A stretch of DNA of 64,000 bases from contig CP102593.1 in assembly GCA_025666215.1 (NCBI GenBank), positions 4,601,001 to 4,665,000 on the forward strand, read 5' to 3'. This stretch comes from Xanthomonas campestris pv. phormiicola. GTDB lineage: Bacteria > Pseudomonadota > Gammaproteobacteria > Xanthomonadales > Xanthomonadaceae. Below, one piece after another: positions 52,550-62,074 of this stretch. Position 1 is the stretch's first letter. Each line of letters starts with the position of its first letter. A model generated the notes under the pieces. That model saw nothing but the letters and a program-made list of their open reading frames with translations. It searched no databases and was not told where the DNA came from. The position numbers and the translations under genes were made by a program.

Positions 52550-53182
52550 ATGCGGTCCATTCAAATCCTGAGCCTGGCTGTCGTTTCCGCCCTTGCGTTC
52601 GCGCCTGCCGCATTTGCGCAGGACGGCGACACCGCATCCGGCAAGCGCTTCGCCGTCGTCGGCAGCGCCACCCTGCTCGACCCCCATTCCAAGCCGGCCA
52701 ACGGCCTCGACGTCGACGGCGGCCCGGCCCCGACCATCAGCGCCAGCTGGCTGATCAACGACAACTGGGCCGTCGAACTGTGGGGCGCCGCCGACAAGTT
52801 CAACCATCGCGTCAGCGCCAGCGGCGTGGGCAAGATCGGCACCGTCGAGCAGCAGCCGATCGCGCTGAGCGGCCAGTACCACTTCGGCCAGGCGGACAAT
52901 GTGTTCCGTCCGTTCGTCGGCGTCGGTTACTACGAGTCCAACTTCAGCAACGAGAAGATCGACGGCCTGTCGGCCAGCGGCCAGCACGTCGGCCTGGATA
53001 CCGCCAAGGGTGCGATCGGCACCGTCGGCGTGGACATGAACATCAACTCGACCTGGTTCGCCCGCGCCGATGCCCGCTACATGCATTCGCGTCCGGAAGT
53101 GCAGGTCGCCGGCAGCGGCACCGGCCAGGACCTGAAGCTGGATCCGTGGCTGGTCAGCTTCGGCGTCGGCGCGCGCTTCTAA
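52550..53182 (+). CDS. OmpW-family outer membrane protein
   Basis: 210 residues. A signal peptide (LSLAVVSALAFAPAAFA-QDG) is followed by an eight-strand barrel with ISASWLINDNWAVELWGA and FRPFVGVGYYESNF, ending VSFGVGARF. GAGGAG precedes the ATG. OmpW proteins form narrow hydrophobic channels and often respond to osmotic, oxygen or iron conditions. It is unrelated in context to the OmpW gene at 2940-3632 and differs markedly in sequence. A strong terminator follows. Confidence 0.93.
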   Translation: MRSIQILSLAVVSALAFAPAAFAQDGDTASGKRFAVVGSATLLDPHSKPANGLDVDGGPAPTISASWLINDNWAVELWGAADKFNHRVSASGVGKIGTVEQQPIALSGQYHFGQADNVFRPFVGVGYYESNFSNEKIDGLSASGQHVGLDTAKGAIGTVGVDMNINSTWFARADARYMHSRPEVQVAGSGTGQDLKLDPWLVSFGVGARF

Positions 53183-53206
53183 GCACGCCTGCTCCGCGTC
53201 ACATGC

Positions 53207-53234
53207 AAACGGGCCTTCGGGCCCGTTTGTTTTT
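53207..53234 (+). terminator. Rho-independent terminator of the ompW gene
   Basis: AAACGGGCC (53207-53215), loop TTCG, and GGCCCGTTT (53220-53228) form a perfect stem, followed by GTTTTTG. It lies 24 bp after the stop codon. Confidence 0.95.
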
Positions 53235-53265
53235 GTGGCTTGGCGCATCTGCGCTCGCGCGCGGC

Positions 53266-53829
53266 TCAGCGCGGCGAACGGTCGTAGCCGCGATAGCGAT
53301 CGAAATGGCGCACCTTGCGCCGCAACAGCCACGCATATGCGCACGCGTAGCCGAGCAACAACGCCGCCGCCGCAAGCAGGCTGGCGTGGCTCATCCAGCC
53401 CTGCGCCGGCCAGGCCGCGCCCTCGTTCATGCTGCGCCAGCCCTGCAGCAGACCGGCGCCGATGCGCGCCACCACCAGCAGCGTCAACGCCAGCACCAGC
53501 CACAGGTTCGGCGTGTAGTACAGGCCCTGCGGCAGCGGTTCGAACCGGCTCAAGCAGATGCCCAGCGCGCCCAGGCCCAGGCCCGCCACCCAGCCGATGC
53601 AGGCATACATCGCCGCATCGGGCCACCAGTGCGCGGCGATCAACGCGAAGCCCAGCAGCACGAGGCTCGACACCAGCGCCGACCAGAACTGCACGCTGGC
53701 CAGCCACGCCCGCGCCTGGCGCCGCGAGGTGCCATAGCGGAAACGCTGCAGCAGCGACAACGGCAACAGCACCGCGGTCACCGCCAGCGCGATCACGATC
53801 GCCAGGGGAATGGCCAGCAACAGCGGCAT
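53266..53829 (-). CDS. CcdC/DUF1453-like membrane protein
   Basis: 187 residues with about five hydrophobic helices (LLLAIPLAIVIALAVTAVLL, FWSALVSSLVLLGFALIAA, MYACIGWVAGLGLGALGICL, LWLVLALTLLVVARIGAGLL, LLAAAALLLGYACAYAWLL) and a basic C-terminus. The family suggestion rests on general pattern only. It starts 13 nt after the metQ stop, so it may be the last gene of the met operon, but a role in methionine uptake is not implied. Confidence 0.65.
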   Translation of the reverse strand: MPLLLAIPLAIVIALAVTAVLLPLSLLQRFRYGTSRRQARAWLASVQFWSALVSSLVLLGFALIAAHWWPDAAMYACIGWVAGLGLGALGICLSRFEPLPQGLYYTPNLWLVLALTLLVVARIGAGLLQGWRSMNEGAAWPAQGWMSHASLLAAAALLLGYACAYAWLLRRKVRHFDRYRGYDRSPR

Positions 53830-53842
53830 GCGCGGGCTCCGC

Positions 53843-54646
53843 TCAGAACGCCGGCAGGACCGCGCCCTGGTACTTGCGCTCGATGAAGGCCTTGACCTCG
53901 GGGCTGGTCAGCGCCTTGGCCAGCTTCTGCACGCGCGGGTCGTCCTTGTTGTCGGGGCGCGCGACCAGAAAGTTCACGTACGGCGAGTCCTTGCTCTCGA
54001 TCGCCAGCGCATCGCGGGTGGGATTGAGCCCGGCATCGAGCGCGTAGTTGGTGTTGATCAGCGCCAGATCGACCTGGTCCAGCACCCGCGGCAGCATCGC
54101 CGAATCCAGTTCGCGGAATTTCAGCTGCTTCGGGTTGGCGACGATGTCGCGCTGGGTGGACAGCGCATTGCCCGGATCCTTGAGCTTGATGACTCCGGCC
54201 TTGTCGAGCAGGATCAGCGCGCGGCTGTTGTTGCTGGGATCGTTGGGAATCACCACGTCGGCGCCCTGCGGCAGCTCGGCCAGCGACTTGAAGCGGCGCG
54301 AATAGGCGCCGAACGGCTCGATGTGCACGCCGATCACGGTGACCAGGTCGCTCTTGCGATCGCGGTTGTAGGCGTCCAGGTACGGCTCGGTCTGGAAGTA
54401 GTTCACGTCGATCTGCTTCTGCACCACCTGGTCGTTGGGCTGCACGTAGTCGTTGAACACGCGCACGTCCAGGGTCACGCCCTGTTTCTCCAGCAGCGGC
54501 TTGACCACCTCGAGGATCTCCGCATGCGGCACCGCGGTGGCGGCGACGCTGAGCCGCGTGCTGTCGGTCGCGGAGGTGGACTTGCCGCAGGCGGCCAGGG
54601 CGAGCACGGCGGCGCCGAGCAGCAGACGAAGCGGGAGTTTGGTCAT
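53843..54646 (-). CDS. metQ: D-methionine ABC transporter substrate-binding lipoprotein
   Basis: 267 residues. Lipoprotein signal with lipobox LAAC (Cys20). The mature part has the MetQ/NlpA pattern: TAVPHAEILEVVKPLLEKQG, DYVQPNDQVVQKQIDVNYFQ, and VIPNDPSNNSRALILLDKAG. It binds methionine at the periplasmic face for the MetNI importer. It lies about 180 bp after metI, slightly detached. The start is the ATG at 54646. Confidence 0.94.
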   Translation of the reverse strand: MTKLPLRLLLGAAVLALAACGKSTSATDSTRLSVAATAVPHAEILEVVKPLLEKQGVTLDVRVFNDYVQPNDQVVQKQIDVNYFQTEPYLDAYNRDRKSDLVTVIGVHIEPFGAYSRRFKSLAELPQGADVVIPNDPSNNSRALILLDKAGVIKLKDPGNALSTQRDIVANPKQLKFRELDSAMLPRVLDQVDLALINTNYALDAGLNPTRDALAIESKDSPYVNFLVARPDNKDDPRVQKLAKALTSPEVKAFIERKYQGAVLPAF

Positions 54647-54824
54647 GGGCGGGAATCCGGAAACGTGGGGAGAAGAACAGCGGCCAGGCCGCCATGCGGG
54701 CAAGCTAGCAGACCCGGCCGCTGCGTGCGGCGAAAGGCCAGGGATGGCTGTTCTGCAGATACAAGGAGCCGCTGCAGCCGCTCCTGCACAGGACACAAGC
54801 GCGATCCGGGCAACCGCGTCGCGC

Positions 54825-55520
54825 TCAACGCCGGCTGTAGTGCGCGACCAGCCGATCGCCGAGCATCTGCAGCCCCTGCACCAGCAACAGCAACACCACC
54901 ACGGTGATCAGCGCCACGTCGGCGTGCGAGCGCTGGTAGCCGTCGCGGTAGGCCAGGTCGCCGAGCCCGCCGGAACCGATCGCGCCGCCCATCGCGGTGA
55001 AGCCGATCAGGGCGATGGTGGTCACCGTGGCGCCGGCGATCAGCCCCGGCCGCGCCTCGGGCAACAGCACCCGCGTGACCAGTTGCCAGGTGGTCGCGCC
55101 CATCGCCAGGCTGGCTTCGACCACGCCGCGATCCACTTCGCGCAGCGCCGTTTCCACCAGCCGCGCATAGAACGGCGCCGCACCCACCACCAGCGGCAGG
55201 ATCGCGCCGCGCACGCCCAGCGAGGTGCCCATCGCCCACAGCGTCAGCGGGATCATCGCGATCATCAGGATGATGAAGGGCACCGAGCGCAGCACGTTGA
55301 TCGCCAGCGCGAGCGTGCCGTACAGCAACGGCCGCTGGTGGGTCTGGCGCGGCCCGGTCAGGAACAGCAGCACGCCCAGCGGCAGGCCGATCAGCAGGGT
55401 CAGCGGCAGCGAGCCGCCGAGCATCAGCAGCGTATCCAGCGTGGCGCGGCCGATCTCGGCCCACTTGCCGGCGTCGAGATTGCGGAAGAAGCCAGTGGCG
55501 GCGGTCGCGAACGGGATCAT
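54825..55520 (-). CDS. metI: Methionine ABC transporter permease
   Basis: 231 residues, about five membrane helices. The binding-protein-dependent permease loop reads [20 protein letters not shown], and the MetI-specific [19 protein letters not shown] region is seen as [20 protein letters not shown]. Its ATG overlaps the metN stop (55517-55520), showing tight coupling. Confidence 0.94.
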   Translation of the reverse strand: MIPFATAATGFFRNLDAGKWAEIGRATLDTLLMLGGSLPLTLLIGLPLGVLLFLTGPRQTHQRPLLYGTLALAINVLRSVPFIILMIAMIPLTLWAMGTSLGVRGAILPLVVGAAPFYARLVETALREVDRGVVEASLAMGATTWQLVTRVLLPEARPGLIAGATVTTIALIGFTAMGGAIGSGGLGDLAYRDGYQRSHADVALITVVVLLLLVQGLQMLGDRLVAHYSRR

Positions 55521-56524
55521 CGGCGCAGTTCCTCGACATGCACGCCGGCGGCGACGAACCCGGCCTGCGCCGCGTCCAGATCGCCGCCGACCAGGGCCAC
55601 GGTCAGCTGGCCGTACGGGGTGTCCTTGATCCGGTCGATGCGTCCGGACAGGATGTTGTAGTCCACTGCGGTCTCGCGCGCGATGCGCCCGAGCAGCGGG
55701 GCGTAGGTGTCGCCGCCGAGGAAGGTCAGGCGCACGATGCGCCCGGCCACCGCGGTGAAGTCGCGATGCAGCTCGCCCTCGTCCACGTGTTCGGCCTCGG
55801 ACACGAAGCGGCGCGTGGTCGGATGGCGCGGATGCAGGAACACCTCGGTGACCGGCCCGCTCTCGACCAGATGTCCGGCATCGAGCACCGCCACGCGGTC
55901 GCAGACGCGGCGGATCACCTCCATCTCGTGGGTGATCAGCACGATGGTCAGGCCCAACTCGCGGTTGATCTGCGCCAGCAGGCTCAGCACCGAGGCGGTG
56001 GTCTGCGGGTCCAGCGCGCTGGTGGCCTCGTCGCACAGCAGGATCTGCGGCCCGGTGGCCAGCGCGCGGGCGATGCCGACGCGCTGCTTCTGCCCGCCCG
56101 ACAGCTGCGCCGGATACTTGTTGGCGTGCTCGGCCAGGCCGACCCGGGCCAGCAGCTCGGCCACCCGCGCGTCGATCTGCGCGCGCGCGGTGCCGGCCAG
56201 TTCCAGCGGGAAGGCGACGTTGCCGGCCACCGTGCGCGAGGACAGCAGGTTGAAGTGCTGGAAGATCATGCCGATGCGCCGGCGCAGCGTGCGCAGCCCG
56301 GCGCGGTCCAGCGCGGTGACGTCCTCGCCGTCGATCAGCAGGCGCCCGCCGCTGGGCTCCTCGAGCCGGTTGATCAGCCGGATCAGCGTGGACTTGCCGG
56401 CGCCGGAATGGCCGATGATGCCGAACACCTCGCCGGCCCGGATCTCCAGGTCGAGCGGATGCAGCGCCACGACCGATTGGCCGGCGACGGAGTAGGACTT
56501 GTGCAGGTGCTCGAACTGGATCAC
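55517..56524 (-). CDS. metN: Methionine ABC transporter ATP-binding protein (GTG start)
   Basis: 335 residues from a GTG ([13 protein letters not shown]). Walker [10 protein letters not shown], signature [15 protein letters not shown], Walker [13 protein letters not shown] and H-loop ITHEME are present. The C-terminal ACT-like regulatory domain (about 90 residues, [20 protein letters not shown]) found in MetN proteins senses methionine. No clear Shine-Dalgarno was found for the GTG, and a TTG ten codons upstream is the only alternative. First gene of metN-metI-metQ. Confidence 0.92.
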   Translation of the reverse strand: MIQFEHLHKSYSVAGQSVVALHPLDLEIRAGEVFGIIGHSGAGKSTLIRLINRLEEPSGGRLLIDGEDVTALDRAGLRTLRRRIGMIFQHFNLLSSRTVAGNVAFPLELAGTARAQIDARVAELLARVGLAEHANKYPAQLSGGQKQRVGIARALATGPQILLCDEATSALDPQTTASVLSLLAQINRELGLTIVLITHEMEVIRRVCDRVAVLDAGHLVESGPVTEVFLHPRHPTTRRFVSEAEHVDEGELHRDFTAVAGRIVRLTFLGGDTYAPLLGRIARETAVDYNILSGRIDRIKDTPYGQLTVALVGGDLDAAQAGFVAAGVHVEELRR

Positions 56525-56636
56525 CGCGCGGGGCCGGCAGCGAAGGGGGCGCAAAGCCTAGCAGGCCAGGCCTGCAGGCGTTATTCCATTCGATTCTAAC
56601 GCTTGCGCCCGGAACGCCGCCGGCAACGGCAAAGGG

Positions 56637-57533
56637 TTAGGGATGCGCCAGCGGCGGCGGCCGCACGGTGGCGCGGACCCGCTCGCGGTGCAGCAGGTAC
56701 AGGCCGCTGGCGACGATGATCGCCGCGCCTACCCAGGTCCAGGCGTCGGGCAGCTTGCGCCACAGCAGCCAGTCCCACGGGATCACCCAGATCAGGCCGC
56801 TGTACTCCAGCGGCGCGATCAGCGAGGCGTCGCCGCGGCGGAACGCCTGGGTCAAGGCCACCTGCCCCAGCGCGCCGGCCAGGCCGAGCGTGGCGATCCA
56901 GCCGGCATCGGCCAGGCGCAGCGGGGTCCAGGTCGGCCACGCCAGCGCGCCGGCGCCGAGCGCCATGATCAGCAGGAACCAGACCACCAGCGACTGCGGC
57001 GTCTCGGTGCGCGCCAGCAGGCTGACCAGCACCGCCGCGAGCGCGTAGGCGGTGGCCGCCAGCAGCACCATCAGCCCCGGCAGCGAGACGAAGCCGCCCC
57101 CGCCCGGGCGCAGCACCACCAGCACGCCGACCAGGCCGATGCCGATCGCGGCCCAGCGCCGCGGACCGACCTGTTCGCCCAGCAGCGGCACCGACAACGC
57201 CGTCACCAGCAGCGGCGCGACGAAGTAGATCGTGTAGGCGGTGGACAGCGGCAGGCTGCGCAGCGCCCAGGCGAAGCAGCCGATCATCGCGATGCCGAGC
57301 ACACCGCGCAGCAGGTGCAGGCCCCAGCGCACCGGCAGGATCGAACGCGGGCCGGCGGTGGCCAGCACCCACAGCAGCACGAACGGCAGCGAGGCGCCGC
57401 CGCGCAGCGTGGCCACCTGCAGCGCCGGATAGCGCGCGGTCAGCAACTTCATCGCCGCATCCATCAGCGCGAAGCAGGCGACCGCCGCGATCATCCAGGC
57501 GGCGGCCGCGGTGTTGGAACGTGACGTGGGCAT
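56637..57533 (-). CDS. EamA/DMT-family transporter
   Basis: 298 residues with ten hydrophobic segments in two homologous halves (each starts with an EamA-type segment: AAAAWMIAAVACFALMDAAM and the half after VSLPGLMVLLAATAYALAAV). These drug/metabolite transporters export or exchange small molecules; the substrate is unknown. It lies 112 bp upstream of metN on the same strand but probably has its own transcript. Confidence 0.87.
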   Translation of the reverse strand: MPTSRSNTAAAAWMIAAVACFALMDAAMKLLTARYPALQVATLRGGASLPFVLLWVLATAGPRSILPVRWGLHLLRGVLGIAMIGCFAWALRSLPLSTAYTIYFVAPLLVTALSVPLLGEQVGPRRWAAIGIGLVGVLVVLRPGGGGFVSLPGLMVLLAATAYALAAVLVSLLARTETPQSLVVWFLLIMALGAGALAWPTWTPLRLADAGWIATLGLAGALGQVALTQAFRRGDASLIAPLEYSGLIWVIPWDWLLWRKLPDAWTWVGAAIIVASGLYLLHRERVRATVRPPPLAHP

Positions 57534-57725
57534 GCGCGGATTATCGCCGCGATCGCGCGCCCCGCCCAGCCGCGCAGGCGGCCACGTGGCGGCGGCGGCG
57601 GGTGCGCTGGCGCCGGTGCCGCGCCGCGACGCAGCGCGCCGAACTGCCGAACTGCCGAACGGGGCGGCGGGCAGCGGCGCTGCGGCGAGACCGGTAGGAT
57701 AGAGGGTCTTTCCCGAGGACCTGCC

Positions 57726-58208
57726 ATGCCTTCCTTCGATGTCGTCTCCGAAATCGACAAGCACGAACTGACCAATGCCATCGACCAGGCCAACCGCGAG
57801 TTGTCGACCCGCTTCGATTTCAAGGGCGTGGAGGCCAGCTTCGAGCTCGACGACCAGGTCATCAACCAGGCCGCGCCCAGCGACTTCCAGGTCAAGCAGA
57901 TGACCGACATCCTGCGCGCGCGGCTGATCGCCCGCGGCATCGACGTACGCTGCCTGGAATTGGGCGACGTGGAGACCAACCTGGCCGGCGCGCGGCAGAA
58001 GGTCACGGTCAAGCAGGGCATCGAGCAGAAGCTGGCCAAGAAGATCGTCGCCGCGATCAAGGACGCCAAGCTCAAGGTGGAAGCACAGATCAACGGCGAC
58101 AAGCTGCGCATCAGCGGCAAGAAGCGCGACGACCTGCAGGATGTGATGGCGCTGCTGAAGAAGAGCGATTTCGAACTGCCGCTGCAGTTCGAGAATTTCC
58201 GCGACTGA
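57726..58208 (+). CDS. yajQ: YajQ-family nucleotide-binding protein (c-di-GMP effector)
   Basis: 160 residues, full length: PSFDVVSEIDKHELTNAIDQ at the start, RFDFKG near residue 30, QGIEQKLAKKIVAAIKDAKL in the second half, and the end LPLQFENFRD. The family binds nucleotides. In Xanthomonas campestris a YajQ protein is a cyclic-di-GMP effector that works with a transcription factor in virulence control, so the same role is plausible here. Monocistronic, divergent from the EamA gene. Confidence 0.95.
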   Translation: MPSFDVVSEIDKHELTNAIDQANRELSTRFDFKGVEASFELDDQVINQAAPSDFQVKQMTDILRARLIARGIDVRCLELGDVETNLAGARQKVTVKQGIEQKLAKKIVAAIKDAKLKVEAQINGDKLRISGKKRDDLQDVMALLKKSDFELPLQFENFRD

Positions 58209-58219
58209 GCGGGCCCGCA

Positions 58220-58262
58220 CGGGCCGCGCGGCCGAACCGCGGACCTGCGGCCGCGCGGCCCG
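58220..58262. terminator. 15-bp hairpin between convergent genes, possible bidirectional terminator
   Basis: CGGGCCGCGCGGCCG (58220-58234) and its exact reverse complement (58248-58262) enclose a 13-base loop, directly after the yajQ stop and before the convergent dehydrogenase gene. There is no T-run, so termination by this hairpin alone is uncertain. Confidence 0.5.
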
Positions 58263-58330
58263 GCGAGCGGCATGCGCCGCCCGCCGGCCTGGCCCTCGCC
58301 ACGGCACCGCCGCCGTGGCGACTCCGGCGG

Positions 58331-59458
58331 TCAACCGGCGATGCGCAGGATCGGCTTGAGGGTGACGCCGCTGCTGCTGTCGGCCGCCGCTTCGTTGATC
58401 TGCGCCAGCGGATAGAACTTCACCAGCTTGTCGAACGGGAAGCGGCCCTGCTGGTAGAGCGTCACCAGCTGCGGGATGAACACCTGCGGCACGCTGTCGC
58501 CCTCGACGATGCCGCGGATGCTGCGCCCGCCCAGCAGCAGGTTGTTGACGTCGAACTCGGCCTTGGTGCCGAGCTTGGGCGCGCCGACCACGCCCATCGT
58601 GCCGAGTCCGCCCAGCGCCTCGATGCCGAGCGCCAGCACGTCCGGACGCCCGGTGGATTCCAGCGCGAAGTCGGCGCCGCCGCCGGTGATCGCGCGCACC
58701 GCCTCGACCAGGTCGCCCTGCCGGCTGTCGATGGTATGGGTGGCGCCCAGCTCCTTGGCCAGTTCCAGCCGCGACGGCACCACGTCCACCGCGACGATGC
58801 AGGTGGCGCCGGCCACGCGCGCGGCCATCACCGCGCTGAGCCCGACCGCGCCGGCGCCGAACGCCACGAAGCTGCTGCCGGGTCGCACCTTCAACGCATT
58901 GATCACCGCCCCGGCGCCGGTCTGGATGCCGCAGCCGAGCGGGCCGAGCAGTTCCAGCGGCGCGTCGTGCGACACCTTGATCGCGTTGTTCTCGCGCGCC
59001 AGCGCGTAGGTCGCGAACGAGGACTGGGCGAAGAAGTGGTCGTGCAGCGGCTGCCCCTGCAGGTCTTCGATGGCGGTATGGCCATGCGCATCGCCGCCGC
59101 CGAAATTGCGCGGGAAGAACTCCTTGCAGTAGGCGCCATGGCCGCCGTCGCAGGGATTGCAGTGGCCGCAGGCGCCGTAGGTCAGCACCACGTGGTCGCC
59201 GACCTGCAGCGCCTTGACGTTGGGACCCAGCGCCTCGACCACGCCGGCGCCTTCGTGGCCGAGCACCGCCGGCAGCGGCACCGGATAGTACTGGTCGCGC
59301 ACGATCAGGTCGGTGTGGCACAGGCCGGTGGCCACCACCCGCACCAGGACCTCGTCGTCCTGCGGCGCGCGGATGCGCGCCTGTTCGATGCTGAAAGGCT
59401 GTTGCGGCGCGCGCGCCACCGCCACGGTGATCTGGCGTTTTTCGGTTGCGGTCTTCAT
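58331..59458 (-). CDS. Zinc-dependent aryl/benzyl-alcohol dehydrogenase (XylB/AreB-like)
   Basis: 375 residues, medium-chain dehydrogenase family. Catalytic zinc residues are in TGLCHTDL and GHEGAGVVE. Four structural-zinc cysteines lie in GACGHCNPCDGGHGAYCKEF. The NAD site has FGAGAVGLSAV and an acidic residue after strand two (VAVDVV). The length and sequence style match benzyl-alcohol dehydrogenases. It is last in the leftward aromatic operon, 17 nt after the benzaldehyde dehydrogenase gene, and would convert benzyl alcohols to benzaldehydes. Confidence 0.9.
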   Translation of the reverse strand: MKTATEKRQITVAVARAPQQPFSIEQARIRAPQDDEVLVRVVATGLCHTDLIVRDQYYPVPLPAVLGHEGAGVVEALGPNVKALQVGDHVVLTYGACGHCNPCDGGHGAYCKEFFPRNFGGGDAHGHTAIEDLQGQPLHDHFFAQSSFATYALARENNAIKVSHDAPLELLGPLGCGIQTGAGAVINALKVRPGSSFVAFGAGAVGLSAVMAARVAGATCIVAVDVVPSRLELAKELGATHTIDSRQGDLVEAVRAITGGGADFALESTGRPDVLALGIEALGGLGTMGVVGAPKLGTKAEFDVNNLLLGGRSIRGIVEGDSVPQVFIPQLVTLYQQGRFPFDKLVKFYPLAQINEAAADSSSGVTLKPILRIAG

Positions 59459-59475
59459 GGGATGTCTCCTCGGAT

Positions 59476-60939
59476 TCAAAGCGGATAGGCCGGCGCTGCG
59501 CCCTTGACGGTCAACCACTGCCACTGGGTGAATTCCTCCCAGTTGGCCGGGCCGCCGATGCTACTCCCGTTGCCCGACGCGCCGACGCCGCCGAACGGAT
59601 TGATGACCTCGTCGTTGACGGTCTGGTCGTTGATGTGCAGCAGGCCGGTGCGCAACTGCTCGCCCAGCGCCAGCGCGCGGCCGACGTCGGCCGACAGCAC
59701 CGCCATCGACAGGCCGTACTCGGTGTCGTTGGCCAGGGCGACGGCCTCGGCGTCGGTGTCGAACGGCACCACCACCGCGACCGGGGCGAAGATCTCCTCG
59801 CGGAACGCCGGGTTGTCGCGACCGACGTCGCTGAGCACGGTCGGCTCGAAGAACAGCTCGCGGTAGCCGCCGCCGGCGGCGAGGGTGGCGCCGGCCTGGC
59901 GCGCGGCCGCGACCAGCGCCGCGGCGTGGTCGCGCTGGGCCGCATTGATCAGCGGCCCGAGCGCGACCTGCCCACCGGCCGGATCGCCGACGCTCAGGCT
60001 GTTGGCCTTGGCGACCAGCCGCTCCACGAAGCGCGGGTAGAGCGCGCGCTGCACCAGCACGCGGCCGGTGGACATGCAGATCTGGCCCTGGTGCAGGTAC
60101 GCGCCCCAGGCGGTGTTGGCGATCGCCAGGTCCAGGTCGGCATCGTCGAGCACGATCAGCGAGTTCTTGCCGCCCAGTTCCAGCGACACCTTTTTCAGGT
60201 GCCGGCTCGCCGCCTCGCCGACCTTGCGCCCGGCCGCGGTGGAGCCGGTGAACTGGATCATCGCCACGTGCGGGTCGGCGGTCAGCGCCGCGCCGGCGGC
60301 GCCGTCGCCGGGCAGCACGTGCAGCACGCCGGCCGGCAGGCCGGCCAGTTCGAACAGCCGCGCGATGGTGACCCCGCCGCACACCGCGGTGCGCGGATCG
60401 GGCTTGAGCACCACCGCATTGCCCAGGGCCAGCGCCGGCGCCACCGCGCGCATGGCCAGGTACAGCGGGAAGTTGAACGGCGCGATGACCCCGACCACGC
60501 CGAGCGGGCGCCGCCGCGCCAGGCTCAGCCGCCCGGGCGTGGACGGCAGCACCTCGCCGGCGCTGCGCGACGGCAAGGCCGCCGCCTCGTGCAACGCAGC
60601 CGCGCACAGGCTCGCCTCGAAGCCGGCCTTGTCCTGGGTGGAGCCGCTCTCGCGCACGATCCAGTCGGCGATCTCCGGCAGGAACTGTTCGGCCAGTTGC
60701 GCGGCCTTGCGCAACACCTGCGCGCGCTGCGCGTACGGCGCCGCGGCCCAGCCGCGCTGTGCCTGCGCCGCCGTGGCCGCGGCCGCGGCGATCTGCGCCG
60801 GGCCGGCCAGGCCGATACGGCCCAGTCCGTGGCCGGTGGCCGGCTCGATCACCTCGGCGCTGTCCGCGGCCGCTTGCCATTGGCCGGTGAACAGCGCCCC
60901 GTGCCAGAAATCGCCTTGCAATAGCTTGTTGTCGCTCAT
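59476..60939 (-). CDS. Benzaldehyde dehydrogenase (XylC/AreC-like)
   Basis: 487-residue aldehyde dehydrogenase. Catalytic Cys is in GQICMSTGRVL and the Glu in LELGGKNSLIVL. The N-terminus LLQGDFWHGALFTGQWQ and the segment IVRESGSTQDKAGFE are characteristic of benzaldehyde dehydrogenases. AGGAGGAAACACCG precedes the ATG. With the next gene and benCD upstream it gives benzyl alcohol to benzaldehyde to benzoate to catechol. Confidence 0.9.
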   Translation of the reverse strand: MSDNKLLQGDFWHGALFTGQWQAAADSAEVIEPATGHGLGRIGLAGPAQIAAAAATAAQAQRGWAAAPYAQRAQVLRKAAQLAEQFLPEIADWIVRESGSTQDKAGFEASLCAAALHEAAALPSRSAGEVLPSTPGRLSLARRRPLGVVGVIAPFNFPLYLAMRAVAPALALGNAVVLKPDPRTAVCGGVTIARLFELAGLPAGVLHVLPGDGAAGAALTADPHVAMIQFTGSTAAGRKVGEAASRHLKKVSLELGGKNSLIVLDDADLDLAIANTAWGAYLHQGQICMSTGRVLVQRALYPRFVERLVAKANSLSVGDPAGGQVALGPLINAAQRDHAAALVAAARQAGATLAAGGGYRELFFEPTVLSDVGRDNPAFREEIFAPVAVVVPFDTDAEAVALANDTEYGLSMAVLSADVGRALALGEQLRTGLLHINDQTVNDEVINPFGGVGASGNGSSIGGPANWEEFTQWQWLTVKGAAPAYPL

Positions 60940-61003
60940 CGGTGTTTCCTCCTGGTGTCCATTGCCTGGGATCGACGCGGCGTGGGCCGCGCCGACCTTG
61001 CCG

Positions 61004-61694
61004 TCATGCCAGCCGTGCGCGCAGGAACGCGCCGGCGTGTTCGATCGCCTGTACCGCCGCCGGCAGCACGCCGGCCATCTCGACGAAGCCGTGCACCATG
61101 CCCGGCAACTCGACGTGCTCCACCGCCACCGCGGCCGCGCGCAGGGCCTCGGCGTAGCGGTGGCCGTCGTCGCGCAGCACGTCGCAATCGGCGGTGTAGA
61201 TCAGCGCCGGCGGCAGGCCGCGCAGGTCCGCCGCGCGCAGCGGCGACAGCCGCGGATCGCGGGTGTCGAAACCGGCCACGAACGGTGTCGACATCGCCTG
61301 CATCAGCGCCAGCGTCAGCGGTGGTACCGCGCCGTTCTCGCGCCGCGACGGGAACTCGCGCGCGGCCGGCGACAGGTCGGTGGACGGGTAGAACAGCAGC
61401 TGCGCGCGCAACGCCACATCGCCGCCGCGTAGCTGCTGGCAGGCCACCGCCGCCAGGCTGCCGCCGGCGCTGTCGCCGGCCACCGCCAGGCGCCCGGCAT
61501 CCACGCCCAGTTCGCCGGCATGCGCGGCCAGCCAGCGGATCGCCGCCCAACAGCGCGCCGATCCGGCGGTAGGCCTGGCGCATCGCCGGGATCGGCAGCC
61601 ACTCCATCGCCGGCGCGCCGCTGGCGGCCATGCCGCCGAGCACCGCCAGCACGTCCGGCGCCAGCCGCGAGGGATCGAACGGATCTGTCTGCAT
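61004..61694 (-). pseudogene. HSL-type esterase/lipase remnant (AreA-like) with internal deletion and frameshift
   Basis: The ATG at 61694 opens a typical HSL-family N-terminus (FDPSRLAPDVLAVLGGMAAS ... YRRIGALLGGDP). At about 61535-61548 the frame must change for the family to continue as RWLAAHAGELGVDAGRLAVA with nucleophile motif GDSAGG and late VHGF histidine. The part that should lie between, about 80-90 residues with the oxyanion HGGG motif, is absent. The joint shares GGCGATCCGCTGG between both readings, as expected of a deletion between short direct repeats. In Acinetobacter the aryl-esterase gene areA accompanies areB and areC, so loss of benzyl-ester hydrolysis is a fair inference. 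Confidence 0.75.
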
Positions 61695-61720
61695 TGCGTT
61701 GGCTCCACGATGGGGTCGCA

Positions 61721-62074
61721 TCATTCGGGTTCATGCCGGCTTGGTGCCGGTGAGCGTCGGCGCGCGCCGGCAGCCCCGCGCGCATGCGCACGGGGCTGGT
61801 CGGTCGCGAGCATGTCCGCCGGGTCGCGCAGGGTGCCGCGTATCAGCCACGCCGCCTGCGCCGCTCCGGCCTGCAGATCGTGGTGCCAGATCCAGTCGAA
61901 ACGCGTGGCCAGCGTCTGCGCCAGGGCGGCGGCGTTGGCACCGACCCGGCCATCGCGCAATTCGTACAGCTCGCCCGCCTCGCGCGAGCTGCGCTGCACG
62001 CGGCAGGCGCGCGGTCGCCGCACAATGCCGCCGCCGACGATGCCGATGCGCAGGGAAGAAGCCGTGGCGTCCAT
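61721..62074 (-). pseudogene. Internally deleted FAD-dependent aromatic monooxygenase (salicylate hydroxylase-like)
   Basis: The 117-codon frame starts with a Rossmann FAD-binding beginning (LRIGIVGGGI) and after 17 residues jumps to what reads as the C-terminus of the same enzyme class (VRRPRACRVQRSSREAGELY, later ATRFDWIWHHDL). Intact salicylate hydroxylase-type enzymes have about 400 residues, so roughly 280 residues seem to be missing, in frame. AGGAG before the ATG is intact. A short protein could still be made but could not bind FAD properly. The family assignment rests on these two fragments. Confidence 0.65.

Noticed and set aside
56525..56636. SAM riboswitch upstream of metN
   Set aside because: The 112-bp gap shows no SAM-I/II/SAH-like conserved core that I could identify.
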